Shown here in pieces: positions 1 through 11,365 of a stretch of 64,000 bases of DNA; within the stretch, counting starts at the first letter, position 1, and each line of letters opens with the position of its first letter. Under the pieces are notes generated by a model. That model searched no databases. It worked only from the letters and a program-made list of their open reading frames with translations, and was not told where the DNA came from. The DNA is from Paracentrotus lividus. Lineage: Eukaryota > Echinodermata > Echinoidea > Camarodonta > Echinidae. Position numbers and translations under genes: made by a program. The DNA lies in the NCBI GenBank assembly GCA_940671915.1, contig CALNVZ010001204.1:135224-199223 (forward strand). The letters run 5' to 3'.

Positions 1-59
1 ATTTTCGGATCGTCTGTCTGGGTTCATACTCCCTTATTGTATGTGGTGGCAGCATTACT

Positions 60-735
60 ATTTGTTTAGAGGGTCTCACGTTACAATATTTTGCTGGATA
101 TTCACCACCTCTGATTTTGCCACGCATCCTCCTTAGCAACGGCGTAACAATTTTCTTCTGTGCGTGATGTTTCTTTCATTAGCCTTTGTGATGGTTCCTT
201 ATGACTATTTTTAATTTGCCACAAGGATAATGGAAACAGGTGACTCCACATATTAAAATCAGACACAAGTCGCCAGAGAAGAGTAAAAGATTGCAATAAA
301 ACAATCCATTTTTAAAGGGCTTTCCTTAATCATTTCTACTCATTTTTTTTACAAAGCATACAAGAAACATTGAAAATTCAGAAAATCAAAAAAATATTTC
401 CTCCCAAATAAGGCAATTTTTTTATTATTTTGCCGTTTTCCTTTACACTGTTCTGAATTTGTTCGGCGACTTGTGTCTGATTTTGATGTGATCCATCACA
501 CTTGTAAACGGTTTGCAGAGAAATTTGACTCCTCCTTAATAATTATATTCACCCATAATCACCACCTCTTAAAATTTTAATTTTTAGGGGCCTTTGTTCA
601 TTTGTCGCCCCTTTGTTTAAAAAAGTGCCCCTGTCTGAGTATTTACTCATCTCAGGAATGAAAAGGGGAAAAGTCTCCTCTTTCAGAATATGCAAAAAAA
701 AAAAAGAAAAAAAAGAGCAAAATCTCTGGCCATGG
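60..735. repeat. Dispersed inverted-arm repeat family R1 (partial copy)
   Basis: Positions 100-300 match, in reverse complement, 6240-6375, and positions 500-620 match 6640-6735 directly. The shared block around 590-615 contains CATTTGTCGCCCC. The same family recurs at 6095-6740, 8160-8785 and, as a fragment, 10271-10490, so this is interspersed repeat sequence. Its ends are inverted (a GGGGCGACAAA-type word and its complement), which suggests a non-autonomous DNA element with long, decayed arms. No coding potential is credible; open frames here are chance. Confidence 0.6.
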
Positions 736-750
736 ATGAAATATGACAAT

Positions 751-990
751 ATATGAAGAGTTTCATTCCAAAAGGGACTAAATCCACTTTTGATGAAAAT
801 TGAGTTATTGAAATCAGGACCTTGTTCAGGTACATACCCATCTTTGAACAAAAGTGCTTACCTACATTTTGATTTGAACTTCCAGAAACTTTAACTTTTA
901 ATTTCAGTTTTCCATAGACGCAAAGAATCGCCATTTACTCTGAAGTTACAAAAGTGGATTTAGTCCCTTTTGGAATCAAACTCTTCATAT
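751..990. mobile_element. MITE with ~40-bp terminal inverted repeats
   Basis: The left arm (753-797) begins ATGAAGAGTTTCATTCC and continues through AAAAGGGACTAAATCC. The right arm (946-988) is its reverse complement with about one mismatch over 40 bases. Two more right-arm copies lie at 14401-14440 and 14563-14604. There is no internal ORF of note. The unit is about 240 bp. Confidence 0.7.
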
Positions 991-2537
991 ACTTTTTTAT
1001 TTTAAAATCAATTTGGCGCCTTTTATGTATTTATGTGCAATACATATACAGAGGAGACAGACATGACTTGCCTTGCCGGTGACAAACAATCAAGTGTCTT
1101 TATTAAGATCCAACTCAATACATTCACTGTGAACACACAACAGGAAGCATTGTATTACATTGTATTACATTTAGGGGGCAGGGATCGACTAGAAAGTTCA
1201 TTGCAAACTTTGGTTTGTTATGTAAACAAACCTTAAACACAATATCCCTTTTCTTCTTAGATGAAAGAAATAAACGAAAGGTTTATTTTTTTAGATCAGA
1301 TTTTTTTTCCCTGCCTGTTATTACTATGTCAATGAATACTTCTTTTTAATAAAGTTATTCTGTTCAAAACAAAATACGTCACTCTTTCTGGCATCTTTTT
1401 TTTTTAAAACACTGAATGGTCAAACTAGAGCACAGCTCTGAAAACATTCCAAACTTCAACAAGTGAAACTAACTCATAAGCATTATTAATGTATCTCTTC
1501 AACTGCATATTAAAATAGCCAACTTTTACCAATACATGACTGATATTTGTTATGCATGACCCATTAATCACATGAATCATTAAGATCTAATTTAGCCTAG
1601 GCTACACCCTCTAGATCTAGCCAAGAGAATCTTCAAACGTAAAAGTTATAAGTTAACTGTTCGATTTTATCATCACTTACCAGATATCAAATGAATATGC
1701 GTTGTCCAACCTTAATTAATAGTGTTAATTAATCCTCCAACACTAAAAGCATTGGTTAAAATCCAAAACGATAAACTTGCAAATTAACACTTTTCCCCGT
1801 CTAACAGCTGAACATATTAGCGATCGTGTTCCGTGTAAGTTAGAATCTATAATTGTGTGGAATTTAACTGCACTGCGCGCCACTGACCTAACTGCACTGC
1901 GTCGCCCAGGCCCTACGCGCACAAAATTGGATTAATACACGCAGTATATGCAGCGCATTCGCGCATGTATATGTGTATGTAATTTCAGTGTGTAGATCTA
2001 CGTGTCATGGACATGGATCTATTGCACGGCGTTGAATAGATTCATGGATATTGCACGGCCTACGTCATCATTGTTCAATAGCTGATTCCGCTGAATGTCA
2101 TGTGACCCACATTCATCCAATCAGCTGTCAACAATCTTTGTGTGTGTTGCATAAAATATTTTAGTAGCTGCGATCTATAGATTTACCCATCCTTACTCAA
2201 ATTCCGTATCTGTATACTATATATTTTTGTGATCATCACCGCGTTAAAAGCCCAGCGCACAGTTCATGCATGACTGGCAAAATAGTTCCGTTTTGGGCCC
2301 CATGAAAAGATTGATCAATCAGAGACGACATCCGTGTTCGTCACTCTCTCTATCTACCCACTCTGGACCACTTAGATCTTTTCAGATGTTTTGTCGAACA
2401 TGTTTGCTATGTTGTTTCACAAGTTATGTAGGCCTACTGGGCCATCAATTTCAAAATTATTTTCTCAACTTATGCTGTATAATGGGCATACAAATATGAT
2501 TTTGGATCAAACTAAGTCTCTCGACTATCAGTTTTAT
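991..2537. other. No gene recognised; ordinary AT-rich sequence
   Basis: I see no convincing exon, RNA gene or repeat structure here. A GTAAGT at about 1832 on the plus strand and an ACTTAC at 1675-1680 (minus-strand donor) have no clear coding sequence attached. A short direct repeat of CATTGTATTA lies near 1150. Confidence 0.4.
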
Positions 2538-2545
2538 GGATATAC

Positions 2546-3518
2546 AGACCTCCCAACCTTTCCGCTTTTGGCGGAAAGATTACGCTTTTTTTAAGTGTTT
2601 ACGATTTTCCGCTTTCGTCTATTAATTTTCCGGGAAAAAATCATTCAGATTCAATTGGCATTCCATACAATGTGAAATTGCCGATTTTGACCTTTTCCCA
2701 GGCTTTTTATGAAAAAATGATCGCTTGTGCAATTAAGTTTGTGTTTATCGGTGCTTGAAATTAGTTTAAAAAGACTTGATACAAGTCTAGCGTGAATGGA
2801 AATCTTAAAATCCCTAGCCCTGCGTGCGATGATTTCAAGACTGCAGGATATAGGCGTAGGGCAATTCTAGCTGTCTCTCAGCCCGCTAGTCCCCCATGAT
2901 TGAGAGCTCAGTTTTCCATGGCAGTACGACCGGCGGGAATCAAGATCATGGATTATTTTTGAGCTCTTTCTTTCTGGATTATTTGGATATTATCATGCCT
3001 TGGAATTGCTTTACAACTAAAAAGAACAGCAAATGCATTGTAGCATCATTGATTCTGGTGAGGAAAAAAGATTGTCATTGTCATTGTCGATTTCAAACTG
3101 CAGACATGTTAGGGTCATTTCTAGCTTTCTCTCAGCCAAGGTAAGTGTCCCATTGCCATTAATGGAAGGCTTGGCGGCGGTATTATCTGGATCATGGATT
3201 ATTTTTAGTCTCTATTTGGATATTATTATGCCTTGGGATTGCTATAGAACTAAATAGACTAGCAAATATACGGTAGATCTACTTGTAGCATCATTGATTT
3301 GGGGGAAGAAATTTTTTTTTTTTTTACTGTTCTTTATTTCTGCATCAATTGTGTTCACACTTGGTATATATGATCCTTGGGTAAGTGTTGCTGAGGATGA
3401 TGAGGTCAAAGGTTATATAGGGGTCAAATGACCCCGCGCCGCTCGGACGGTACGCTCCCTCGTAGTCGTACAGTTGCAATCTTTTTAGGATTTTCTTTGT
3501 TGAAATGTTGGGAGGTCT
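2546..3518. mobile_element. hAT-like non-autonomous transposon (973 bp) with target duplication
   Basis: The termini are AGACCTCCCAAC on the left and GTTGGGAGGTCT on the right, a perfect 12-bp inverted repeat. The flanks are GGATATAC (2538-2545) and GGATATAT (3519-3526), an 8-bp target-site duplication with one mismatch. An 8-bp duplication is typical of hAT transposons, which is the basis for the class guess. There is no transposase frame, so it is non-autonomous. The left end also holds a small internal hairpin (CCGCTTTTGGCGG). Confidence 0.65.
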
Positions 3519-3526
3519 GGATATAT

Positions 3527-4040
3527 CCTATTTCTTCATGCCTTCATGTAAAATCTATCAATTTAGAGCAATTAAACTAAACAAATATAAATAAATAAAT
3601 AAAAACAAATCCTTTGGCTCGAACTCTGAATGAAAGACTGTACCTCACACAATTCGGCTAGTATTTCTGATGTCGAAATATCCCTAATTCGAATGAACCA
3701 AACTAGGATATATTAGTCTACGTTCAGGACGAATTTTGAGCGACTAATTTGTAAAGGGTCCGGAACTCTCCTAGAAAAAAAAAATCGCGTACGGCTCACA
3801 TTAAAATTGTCAAAAATGACTGAAACAATACACCGTCCGGGCCCCGGAATGGATATGTGATCGAGGAATAAGGTCAATCCGCAACCGAACGCAAGCTTCT
3901 AACGCAAATGTGTGAGCCCGGCTTTACTCAACGGTCCTTTTGGGACTAACCACATAAATTTTTGAGAACCGTTAATCACATCACAGTATCCGGATTTATG
4001 ATGAAAATTTAGTTATTGATATCTAACATTTATTTAGTTA
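3527..4040. other. No gene recognised
   Basis: About 500 bp with no structure I can name. It lies between the hAT-like element and the left part of a split MITE. Confidence 0.35.
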
Positions 4041-4050
4041 TGATTATTCA

Positions 4051-5563
4051 TTTCTTTGAGCATAGACATTTACGTTTAGTTACGTCTTCATTTTTTTATC
4101 CTTGATTCATCTTCTATTCTATAATCTCTTATGTACTTCTTTGTTTTATTGGATGAGCGAAATCATCACTACTTCCACTGCTGACTATGACGGGAAGAAA
4201 TGCATCCATTAGGCCATTGTCTAGGGTCGAAACCCTGCACCCCCCCCCCCCCTGCAACTCATGTCCATGGGTATCCTCATGTTGCTATGAGTTTGGTGAA
4301 ACGGAAAAATGAGTTTAACACAAAAAAAACTAATTCCCGAGGGACCCCCATGGAGTTTTTTTACCACGCCCACTTTCCTCACTGAAATGGTTTATATTAA
4401 GGTTATGTAAAAGAAAACCATGTATAACTTTCTAAGATATCATTTTTATGGAGCAAGTGACCCCTCAAAATGTTGGTCTTGAATAGGGCTACAAGAGGAT
4501 ATAAATATTTTGCAAATTAATGTTACGTAAATGTCACGAGAGGTCAAAAGGTCACAGAATTTGACCTCTGGCAGAACGCTTTTCCGGTTAAAATATGAAT
4601 AACAAAGTTTCAATTATACTGTCAACTAAATTTGATGCGCATTTAGCCACAGTTAATGTAACAGAGCTCAGGAGAATTTATTCCTCTTTTATTTGACATA
4701 TAACATATCTCATAATTTCCACGCATGACCGCGCAGCGTTCATTTTCACGAAAACGTTACATGACCATTTTTACCAAAAAGTAGCCATTTCCTGTGTCTG
4801 CCTACTGTACGACGTGTGGTATGGCACATGTGATAGCTACAAACAGATCAACTTATTTTGATTTAGAAATTTGTAAGAACATAATAAACATTGTGCAATG
4901 ATTCGTCAGGTCACTCTGATGGCACACATGACCGGCAATATTTAACACTCATCTTAGCAACGGTAAGGTAACTTATTCTCCCTAGCAACAGGCTATTTAG
5001 ATCTTGTTATTTCAGAAAAGATTTCAATTAAAAGTTTCTGAGCATCAAACTAGTATTCCATTGCGCAGTTCACTCCACTGCACCATAGTTTAGGCTGGTA
5101 ACGGTTGCTAAGCAACATATTTTTAATATTAATTTGGCATGGCAACCCATTATCTTTTAACTGACTACACAACAAAGAATTGAATCAAAGTTACATGATA
5201 AATGTGTTCAATTGACCTCCATGACTTTTGAAAATTATATCCATGTATAACCATGGGTCTGGTGAATAAACACAAGCACAAGCCCACACACACCCTCAAA
5301 CCCTCGCACCCTCTCACACTTGCACACACCCTCAATAACACACCCACACACATACACTCATATTTTATAAGGTCCCCGTGACTTTTGAAAATTATGTTCA
5401 TACAACCATGGGTCTGGTGAATAAACAAAAGACAAGCGCACACACACACACACACACACTCACACCTTCTCACACTCACCTTGGGGATCCGCAGAAAAAA
5501 AAAGACTTTTTGATCGCAAAGCGTACGTAACTCAAAATAAGTGTCTGTGTGACTGTAGCATAA
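4051..5563. mobile_element. Split copy of the CTACAGTCACACAGAC MITE, interrupted by ~1.27 kb
   Basis: The left part (about 4055-4205) and right part (about 5482-5563) together match the intact 231-bp element at 53406-53636, including the stretch around TATTGGATGAGCGAAAT and the right terminus GTGTCTGTGTGACTGTAGC. The intervening 4206-5481 is therefore an insertion or a rearranged block. It holds a C-tract at 4241-4252 and CA-rich DNA. I found no recognisable gene in the insert. Confidence 0.55.
5214..5475. repeat. CA-rich block with ~160-bp partial tandem duplication
   Basis: The phrase ACTTTTGAAAATTAT followed by AACCATGGGTCTGGTGAATAAAC occurs at about 5223-5270 and again at about 5384-5425. 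Both occurrences are followed by CACACA-rich sequence. The cysteine- and valine-rich open frames on the minus strand here come from the (CA)n composition. Confidence 0.6.
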
Positions 5564-5589
5564 AACTTTTAAACGGTACTATCACTCAC

Positions 5590-5857
5590 CCAAATTTCTT
5601 GAAGCTTTTGATAAAAAGGCATCATAGAGAGCACCCTCTACATTGGTAAGGGTGAACCCTCTATTTTCTTTGGAATGACAGAGAAGGAGAACATCGATAC
5701 CACTGAACTCATATACGTTTAAATCGCTTATGTTGTAGGGCAAGCGTTCGAATCTCACTTTGTCCACGACATCCTTCATGTGCTGTCTGATATGTCGAAT
5801 GAGACCTTCTACGTTGTTGATTAGACTGCAACTGCATACGACAACATTTGCTTTGAC
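5590..5857 (-). CDS. Candidate internal protein-coding exon, family not recognised
   Basis: On the minus strand an acceptor, TTTCTCCTTCACAG, ends just before 5857. A consensus donor GTGAGT follows 5590. Between them 268 nt are open in one frame and encode about 89 residues, beginning VKANVVVCSCSLINN and containing SGIDVLLLCHS. The exon begins in phase 0 and ends after one base of a codon. Composition looks like a soluble alternating alpha/beta domain: a hydrophobic VVVCS strand, a charged helix, then a VLLLCHS strand. I cannot assign a family. A degraded second copy lies at about 7699-7932. No partner exons are visible within the neighbouring repeats, so this may be part of a gene with long introns or an isolated pseudo-exon. 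Both splice signals and the open frame are seen directly; gene membership is inference. Confidence 0.45.
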
Positions 5858-5859
5858 CT

Positions 5860-6740
5860 GTGAAGGAGAAACCAAATATGTGCGTACACTCCCTTAGCAC
5901 TTGTATTGCAACAAAGAAAAAAATGCGTGTATTTTTTTTTCTTCTTCAAATTTACAAATCTTTTATATGTTGTATATGTTGTCATATTTCATTTATGGCC
6001 AGAGATTTGTCGAGTATCTTTGCATATTCTGAAAGACGAGACTTGTCCCATTTTCATTCCTGAGATCAGTAAATACCCAGACAGGGGCATTTTTTTTTAA
6101 CATGGGGGCGACAAAAGGACAAATGCCCCAACAAATGAAATTGGGGGAGGTTGGGATTATCAGTGGAGGAAATCATGACAAATGCATCGTATATCTCTGA
6201 AAACCGTTTACATGATTCGTTTATACCTGTTTCAAGTTAAAAAATAGTCATAAGGAACCATCACAAAGGCAATTGGGAAAAAAAAAATTGAGCACTGAAG
6301 AAAAAATCTTTTACGTCGCTGGTAAGGAGGATGCGTGCAAAAATCAGAGGTCGTGTATATCCAGCAAAATTTAATAGAAGTGTGAACATTTCTATTTCTA
6401 ATGAAAACTACATTATATTTACTACAAAACGTAACTGTAATTTGGGAATTCGGTGTATTACACTTGCATTAAATCGTCTTTACAATACGGGACTAAATTT
6501 GTCCTTAGGAACGACAGAAATATATTTATCTACTTCGAATGTTGCTCTTTTTGTCTTCCATTGTAGTCATACCTTTTTGGTCATTATTAATTTGCCACTA
6601 GGAAAATGGAAACATATAAAAAGTACGTTTGCGGAGAAATATGACCCCTCCTTAATGATTATATTTCCTGGTAATTCCCACCTCTTAAATTTCAGTTTAG
6701 GGGCCTTTGTTCATTTGTCGCCCCTTCGTTTATTTATTTT
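5860..6740. repeat. R1 dispersed repeat, copy in first duplication unit
   Basis: The inverted ends are GGGGGCGACAAAAGGAC near 6103 and CATTTGTCGCCCC near 6711. The flanking leader (5880-6095) contains CACTCCCTTAGCACTTGTA and a T-run. The 141-residue open frame at 6331-6756 lies wholly inside this repeat, shows no protein-like features, and is not annotated as a gene. Confidence 0.6.
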
Positions 6741-7698
6741 TTGTTTTGTTTTGTAAAATAACCATTTCTGGTCTTCTTTATTTATACACAATCATAGTTT
6801 TAACATCTTTCTCCATTTCTGGAGTGAAATACAAGGTGAGTTCAACTCCACTGCCACCATAGTGTTATCGTGTATACGGTATGACTCAAAGCCAAAAACT
6901 ATATTGAATTTTATTTTATTAATATTGGCATGGCAACCCATCTATATATAACTGACTACCACTAACAAAGAATTTAGGAATATACATTACATTGATAAAT
7001 CTAATCTTTACCTCCAACTGCGAACGAAAAATTATATGCGCGATTGCGTAAATAACATGTGTGTACTGAACGATGGAAGTGAGAACAACAACCACCACAC
7101 CCGAGCACACCCACCTGCACCGCCCTGCGCACGCGCGTGCTGCACAGAGCGTGTGGCGAGCCATGCACCGCGTCGACTCTTATATCTACAACGCCCACAC
7201 ATACACCTCCACCCCTTATTATTAATCTCCTCGAGCCTGCAACATATTATATTATATATAAAACGAGTTGATACAGAATAATACAAACACACATGAGGAG
7301 TACATATATAAATGATACACACAAAGACAAGCCACATACACACAACACACAAACACACATCGACACCCCCATATACAATTTATCTCTCTTTTCTGTCTTT
7401 GGGTAGGTTTCACGCCCGCCCACGCACACACACACACTATATATGGTATCAAGCCGCCATCCCCTAACCTTCTCATTACGCAAAATCACCTCCGCGCAGG
7501 CGTCCAACTCATAAGGATATTAAGTAGTAATCTCGTGTGTACTTAAATTCCGAGTCCACACATAAAGAATACTTTTTAAAACCCCTATATTCGGTTATAT
7601 ACGTTATCACTCACTCCAACCCTATAAGTATCATTTGATTATCCTTTTCGATATATAGAGACCGGCAATCATAAGCACATTAGATGCTATCAGCCCGT

Positions 7699-7932
7699 TC
7701 TACATTGGTAAGGTGAAAAACCCCCCTCTATTTTCTTGGAAGAAGAGAAGGAGAAACATCGATACCACTGAACTCATATACGTTTAAATCGCTTATGTTG
7801 TAGGGGCAGCGTTCGATCTCACTTTGTCCACGACATCCTTCATGTTGCCTTCTGATATGTACGAATGAGAACCTTTCTACGTTTGTTGATTATGACTGCC
7901 AACTGGCATACGACAACTTTGCTTTGAACCTG
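7699..7932 (-). pseudogene. Noisy duplicate of the 5590-5857 exon
   Basis: This segment aligns to the exon at 5590-5857. The shared words include AACATCGATACCACTGAACTC and TTTGTCCACGACATCCTTCATG. Several one-base insertions and deletions (for example extra A and C runs near 7715-7730) destroy the frame. Because the whole surrounding unit is an indel-rich copy, sequencing error is as likely as true decay. Confidence 0.5.
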
Positions 7933-8785
7933 TGGAAGGAAGAACCAAATTGTGCGTACACTCCCTTAGCACTTGTATTTGCAACAAAGAAAAAAATGCG
8001 TGTATTTTTTTTTTCTTCTTCAAATTTACAAATCTTTTATATGTTGTATATGTTGTCATATCATTATGGCCAGAGATTTGTCGAGTATCTTTGCATATTC
8101 TGAAAGACAGGACTTGTCCCATTTTCATCCTGGATCAGTAAATACCCAGCAGGGCATTTTTTTTAACATGGGGGCGACAAAAGGACAAATGCCCCAACAA
8201 ATGAAATTGGGGGAGGTTGGATTATCAGTGGAGGAGAATCATGACAAATGCATCGTATATCTCTGAAAACCGTTTACATGATTCGTTTATACTGTTTCAA
8301 GTTAAAAAATTATCATAAGGAACCATCACAAAGGCAATTGGGAAAAAAAAAATTGAGCACTGAAGAAAAAATCTTTTACGTCGCTGGTGAGAGGATGCGT
8401 GCAAAAATCAGAGGTCGTGTATATCCAAGCAAAATTTAATAGAAGTGTGAACATTTTTTCTAATGAAACTACATTATATTTACTACAAAACGTAACTGTA
8501 ATTTGGGAATTCGGTGTATTACACTTGCATTAAATCGTCTTTACAATGGGACTAAATTTGTCCTTAGGAACGCAGAATATATTTATCTACTTCGAATGTT
8601 GCCTCTTTTTGTCTTCCATTGTAGTCATACCTTTTGGTCATTATTAATTTGCCACTAGGAAAATGGACATATTAAAAAGTACGTTTGCGGAGAAATAGAC
8701 CCCTCTTAATGATTATATTCCTGGTAATTCCTCCTCTTAAATTTCAGTTTAGGGCCTTTGTTCATTTTGTCGCCCCTTCGTTTAT
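7933..8785. repeat. R1 dispersed repeat, copy in second duplication unit
   Basis: This is a near copy of 5860-6740 with scattered one-base indels. It belongs to the tandem duplication described for 5050-8884. Confidence 0.6.
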
Positions 8786-8884
8786 TTATTTTTTGTTTTG
8801 TTTTGTAAAATAACCATTTCTGGTCTCTTTATTTATACACAATCATAGTTTTAACATCTTTCTCCATTTCTGGGTGAAAACAAG

Positions 8885-9259
8885 TGTTTTGATTTAACAT
8901 TCTCTTCAATAAGTACACGAATTTCAAAAGATAAAACAAGTATTAATGAGCCTTGTGTCTTTCTTTTCCTATTCTCTTCTCCAGCAAAGCTTTTGTAGAT
9001 TGTAACAGACCATAGTTCAAAATATCTATATCCTTTTCCTTTTTTGAACTGAATGAAATTCCTGACAATATGTGACAGATTTAAAATGAAAAATTCGGCC
9101 TAAAATATTTCTGTACATCTTTTCCACTTCTTTCCAAAAATATCACTCTGTTACAAGAAAAGAACATATGAGTGCATCACCTATTTGATTACAATAATAA
9201 CATTTATCATTTACTTTTAATTTCCATTTGAACAGGTAGTTGGTATTGCCAAGATATTG
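8885..9259 (-). pseudogene. LINE ORF2 C-terminal fragment with CxxC zinc-knuckle-like motif
   Basis: Read on the minus strand from about 9250, the sequence encodes FKWKLKVNDKCYYCNQ followed by GDALICSFLV, then a stop, then FWKEVEKMYRN. This order (tryptophan-containing lead, CxxC, a hydrophobic helix with C, then FW) resembles the region after the reverse-transcriptase domain of L1/Tx1-like LINEs. Stops and frameshifts make it a dead fragment. Its upstream side is cut at 9260-9261, where a TA-target transposon is inserted. I do not find the missing part beyond that transposon. The clade is uncertain. Confidence 0.45.
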
Positions 9260-9261
9260 TA

Positions 9262-10268
9262 GGGTACATGCAGGTATATGGACCCCCTAAGCTCATTTTG
9301 CCTAATTTGCATACAATTACAAAATGACACACGTCTAATCTTTGTTTATATGAATCATAACTACTGCTCTAACTTTTATTGTGGAAGAAAAACACATTAT
9401 CACCACCCCCTGTCTGAATATTCAAAATGTTGACGTCATTACCAAAGTGCCCATATTACCTGCATGTGCAGGTAATATGGGACATGTATTTAATGTACGT
9501 TTTAAAAACTACAATTACTCTACCATGTCTGGATTGCTTAAAATGTTGAATAATCATTAACTTTAAGATTATTTGAATTATTAAGACCCTCAGTAAAACC
9601 TTTGACTATATATTTCATTGTTATGTATTTTGTATATTATTTCTTTTTTAATTATTATTAATATTATTTTCATTATACAAGTCAATATAGGCCTACATAG
9701 TATTTATATTAATTATATACTGTGAATATACCCTAAAAATCGTAGCAAAGAGATTTGATGCTCATCCCAATACTAAGTACCAGAATCATTTCCGCCATTT
9801 TGGATGTCCCATATTACCTGCACTAATGTTGCTGTGTCAGGCAAGCATTTAATGCACATTGCACCCCTTCACTAAAACAAATTGACCTGTACACGCTTGT
9901 ATGATCAAAATGAAACTATAAATCTTACTAATATACAAAAACAATTGAGGTTACCCCCTCAAACCACTCTTTCACCATCACATTCTGTGAAATATCAAAT
10001 TTTACATCAGGGTAAAAAAAATGCCGTAACTTTTACCTACCTTTTTGGTTTTCAGCAATTTTCTCAGAGGAAATCTTCGGGCATTAGATGCTCTCACGAC
10101 GATATATTTACGTATACAGTTCATAATGAACAACATATGGTTGCTCACACCGGTTCATCANNNNNNNNNNNNNNNNNNNNNNNNNATCGGTCACCGGTCG
10201 ACGGTCACGACATGATTTGCTTCAGGTGTCCCATATTACCTGCTGTCCCATATTACCTGCATGTACCC
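9262..10268. mobile_element. Six-site TA-target transposon, subfamily A, copy 1
   Basis: The termini are GGGTACATGCAGG and CCTGCATGTACCC, flanked by TA (9260-9261 and 10269-10270). The element carries six copies of CCCATATTACCTGC or its complement: 9270-9281 (one base short), a facing pair at 9450-9463 and 9468-9481, a single site at 9808-9821, and a direct pair at 10230-10243 and 10247-10260. It has no transposase frame; the 140-residue open frame at 9882-10304 runs through the N gap and is a shadow. The 25-N gap lies inside. It matches 44884-45873 along its length. Confidence 0.85.
10161..10185. other. Assembly gap of exactly 25 N
   Basis: There are 25 consecutive N inside the transposon. 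Comparison with 45760-45800 shows the flanks are nearly continuous in the sister copy, so little or nothing may really be missing. Confidence 0.95.
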
Positions 10269-10270
10269 TA

Positions 10271-10490
10271 CATGAATTTGAAATTAAAGTCCCTTCGTTT
10301 ATAAGGTGCCCCTGTCTTGGTATTTACTGATCTGAGTGATATAAAGGAACAAGTCTCTTCTTTCACACTATACAAAAATATTCGACAAATCTGTGGTCAT
10401 GAATTAAAATATGACAACATATTAAAGACTTGTAAATATGAAAAATTCACGCATTAGCTATTTTGCACTACTAGTGCTAAGGGAGTGTAT
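10271..10490. repeat. R1 family fragment
   Basis: It contains AAGTCCCTTCGTTTATAAGG, CCCCTGTCTTGGTATTTACTGATC and GCTAAGGGAGTGTA. These match the R1 leader and end sequences at 5880-6095 and 600-690 in reverse orientation. Confidence 0.5.
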
Positions 10491-10546
10491 AGTGTAATAA
10501 CACAATGATAACGGCGCTGTACTGTCTGTATCAAATAAAATGAAAC

Positions 10547-11365
10547 TAGAGGGGCCGTCAAAGGCGGCAGACCCACGCCTTGGTGGCGCTACTACTATGG
10601 GGTCAAAACTGAAATCTACATTATGTGTACTAACCCCGGATGATTTTGTCTTAACACATGGCTTTACACAACTCGAAATTTATGTACTGAAAAAACATGA
10701 CCCCTATGTCAGCGAATGTTAGCGAACGACCCAATCGTCTCCACGCTGACCTGTCCCCGGCCTATGTGTGACCGCACGTTCGTTAACCCTGCTCAAGGCC
10801 AGGTCACCGGCATTGGAGCTTCCTAAAAAATCGCTTGGGATCCTTGCCGCACTACACTGTGGTAGCGTGTCCCAACAGTTAAGGAAGATGAATATTAATG
10901 TACTGATCATAAAAATAGTCTGCAAAACCTCCTACCTTATGACCTGGCGAGAAGATGTGCTTTATACACCTTGTTTCGAAATTCAATAATGTTAGTGTTA
11001 CGTTTGTGTGCGCATGGGATATGGGCTGGGGATATGGCTGCCGCAGTATTAAAGCGAACTGTACTGCGCTTTACCTTTGGAAAAGACCAATTTAAGAGCT
11101 ACTGTGCACTTGGACTTTTGGTGGGTTTGTTTGCGCTATCGCCACTGAGCTATCGCCACTAAGGCCCTCATCGCGGATAGGAAAAACTAGACGGTCCAGA
11201 GTAAAAACAAAAAAGTCACACAGAATCTGCAGGGATCAACCAATCATCACCTAAATCTAATCGATTCTTTCCTTTCACTATCCAAACAATCCCTGAAAAT
11301 TTGGTGCAAATCCGTTCACCCGTTCTCTAGTTATCTTGTACACAAACAAACAAACAAACAAACAA
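10547..11365 (+). mobile_element. (CAAA)n-tailed interspersed element, short variant
   Basis: The element starts CTAGAGGGGCCGTCAAAGG and ends with TCTAGTTATCTTGTACACAAA followed by a (CAAA)n tail. Its 3' part, with GGTGCAAATCCGTTCACCCG just before the tail, resembles the 3' ends of RTE-type retroelements and the SINEs that use them. It is non-coding. A second copy follows immediately head-to-tail, and a longer reverse copy lies at 29748-31033. Confidence 0.6.

Larger units (their letters stand above)
5050..8884. repeat. Two-unit tandem duplication (about 5050-6835 and 6838-8884), probably an assembly artefact
   Basis: Both units run in the same order: the CACTCCACTGC region, GGCATGGCAACCCAT, the exon-like block, CACTCCCTTAGCACTTGTAT, the R1 repeat, and the end near CTCCATTTCTGG. 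Differences are mostly one- or two-base indels. Positions 6840-7700 of the second unit are so noisy that they resemble raw long-read sequence. I infer an uncollapsed or gap-filled duplicate, not a biological duplication. Confidence 0.65.

Noticed and set aside
5165-5479. Cysteine/valine-rich 104-residue minus-strand ORF
   Set aside because: Arises from (CA)n-rich DNA with an internal duplication.
6331-6756. 141-residue ORF
   Set aside because: Inside the R1 dispersed repeat; the frame is lost in the copy at 8395-8785.
9882-10304. 140-residue plus-strand ORF
   Set aside because: Lies in the six-site transposon, runs through the N gap, and is not open in the sister copy.
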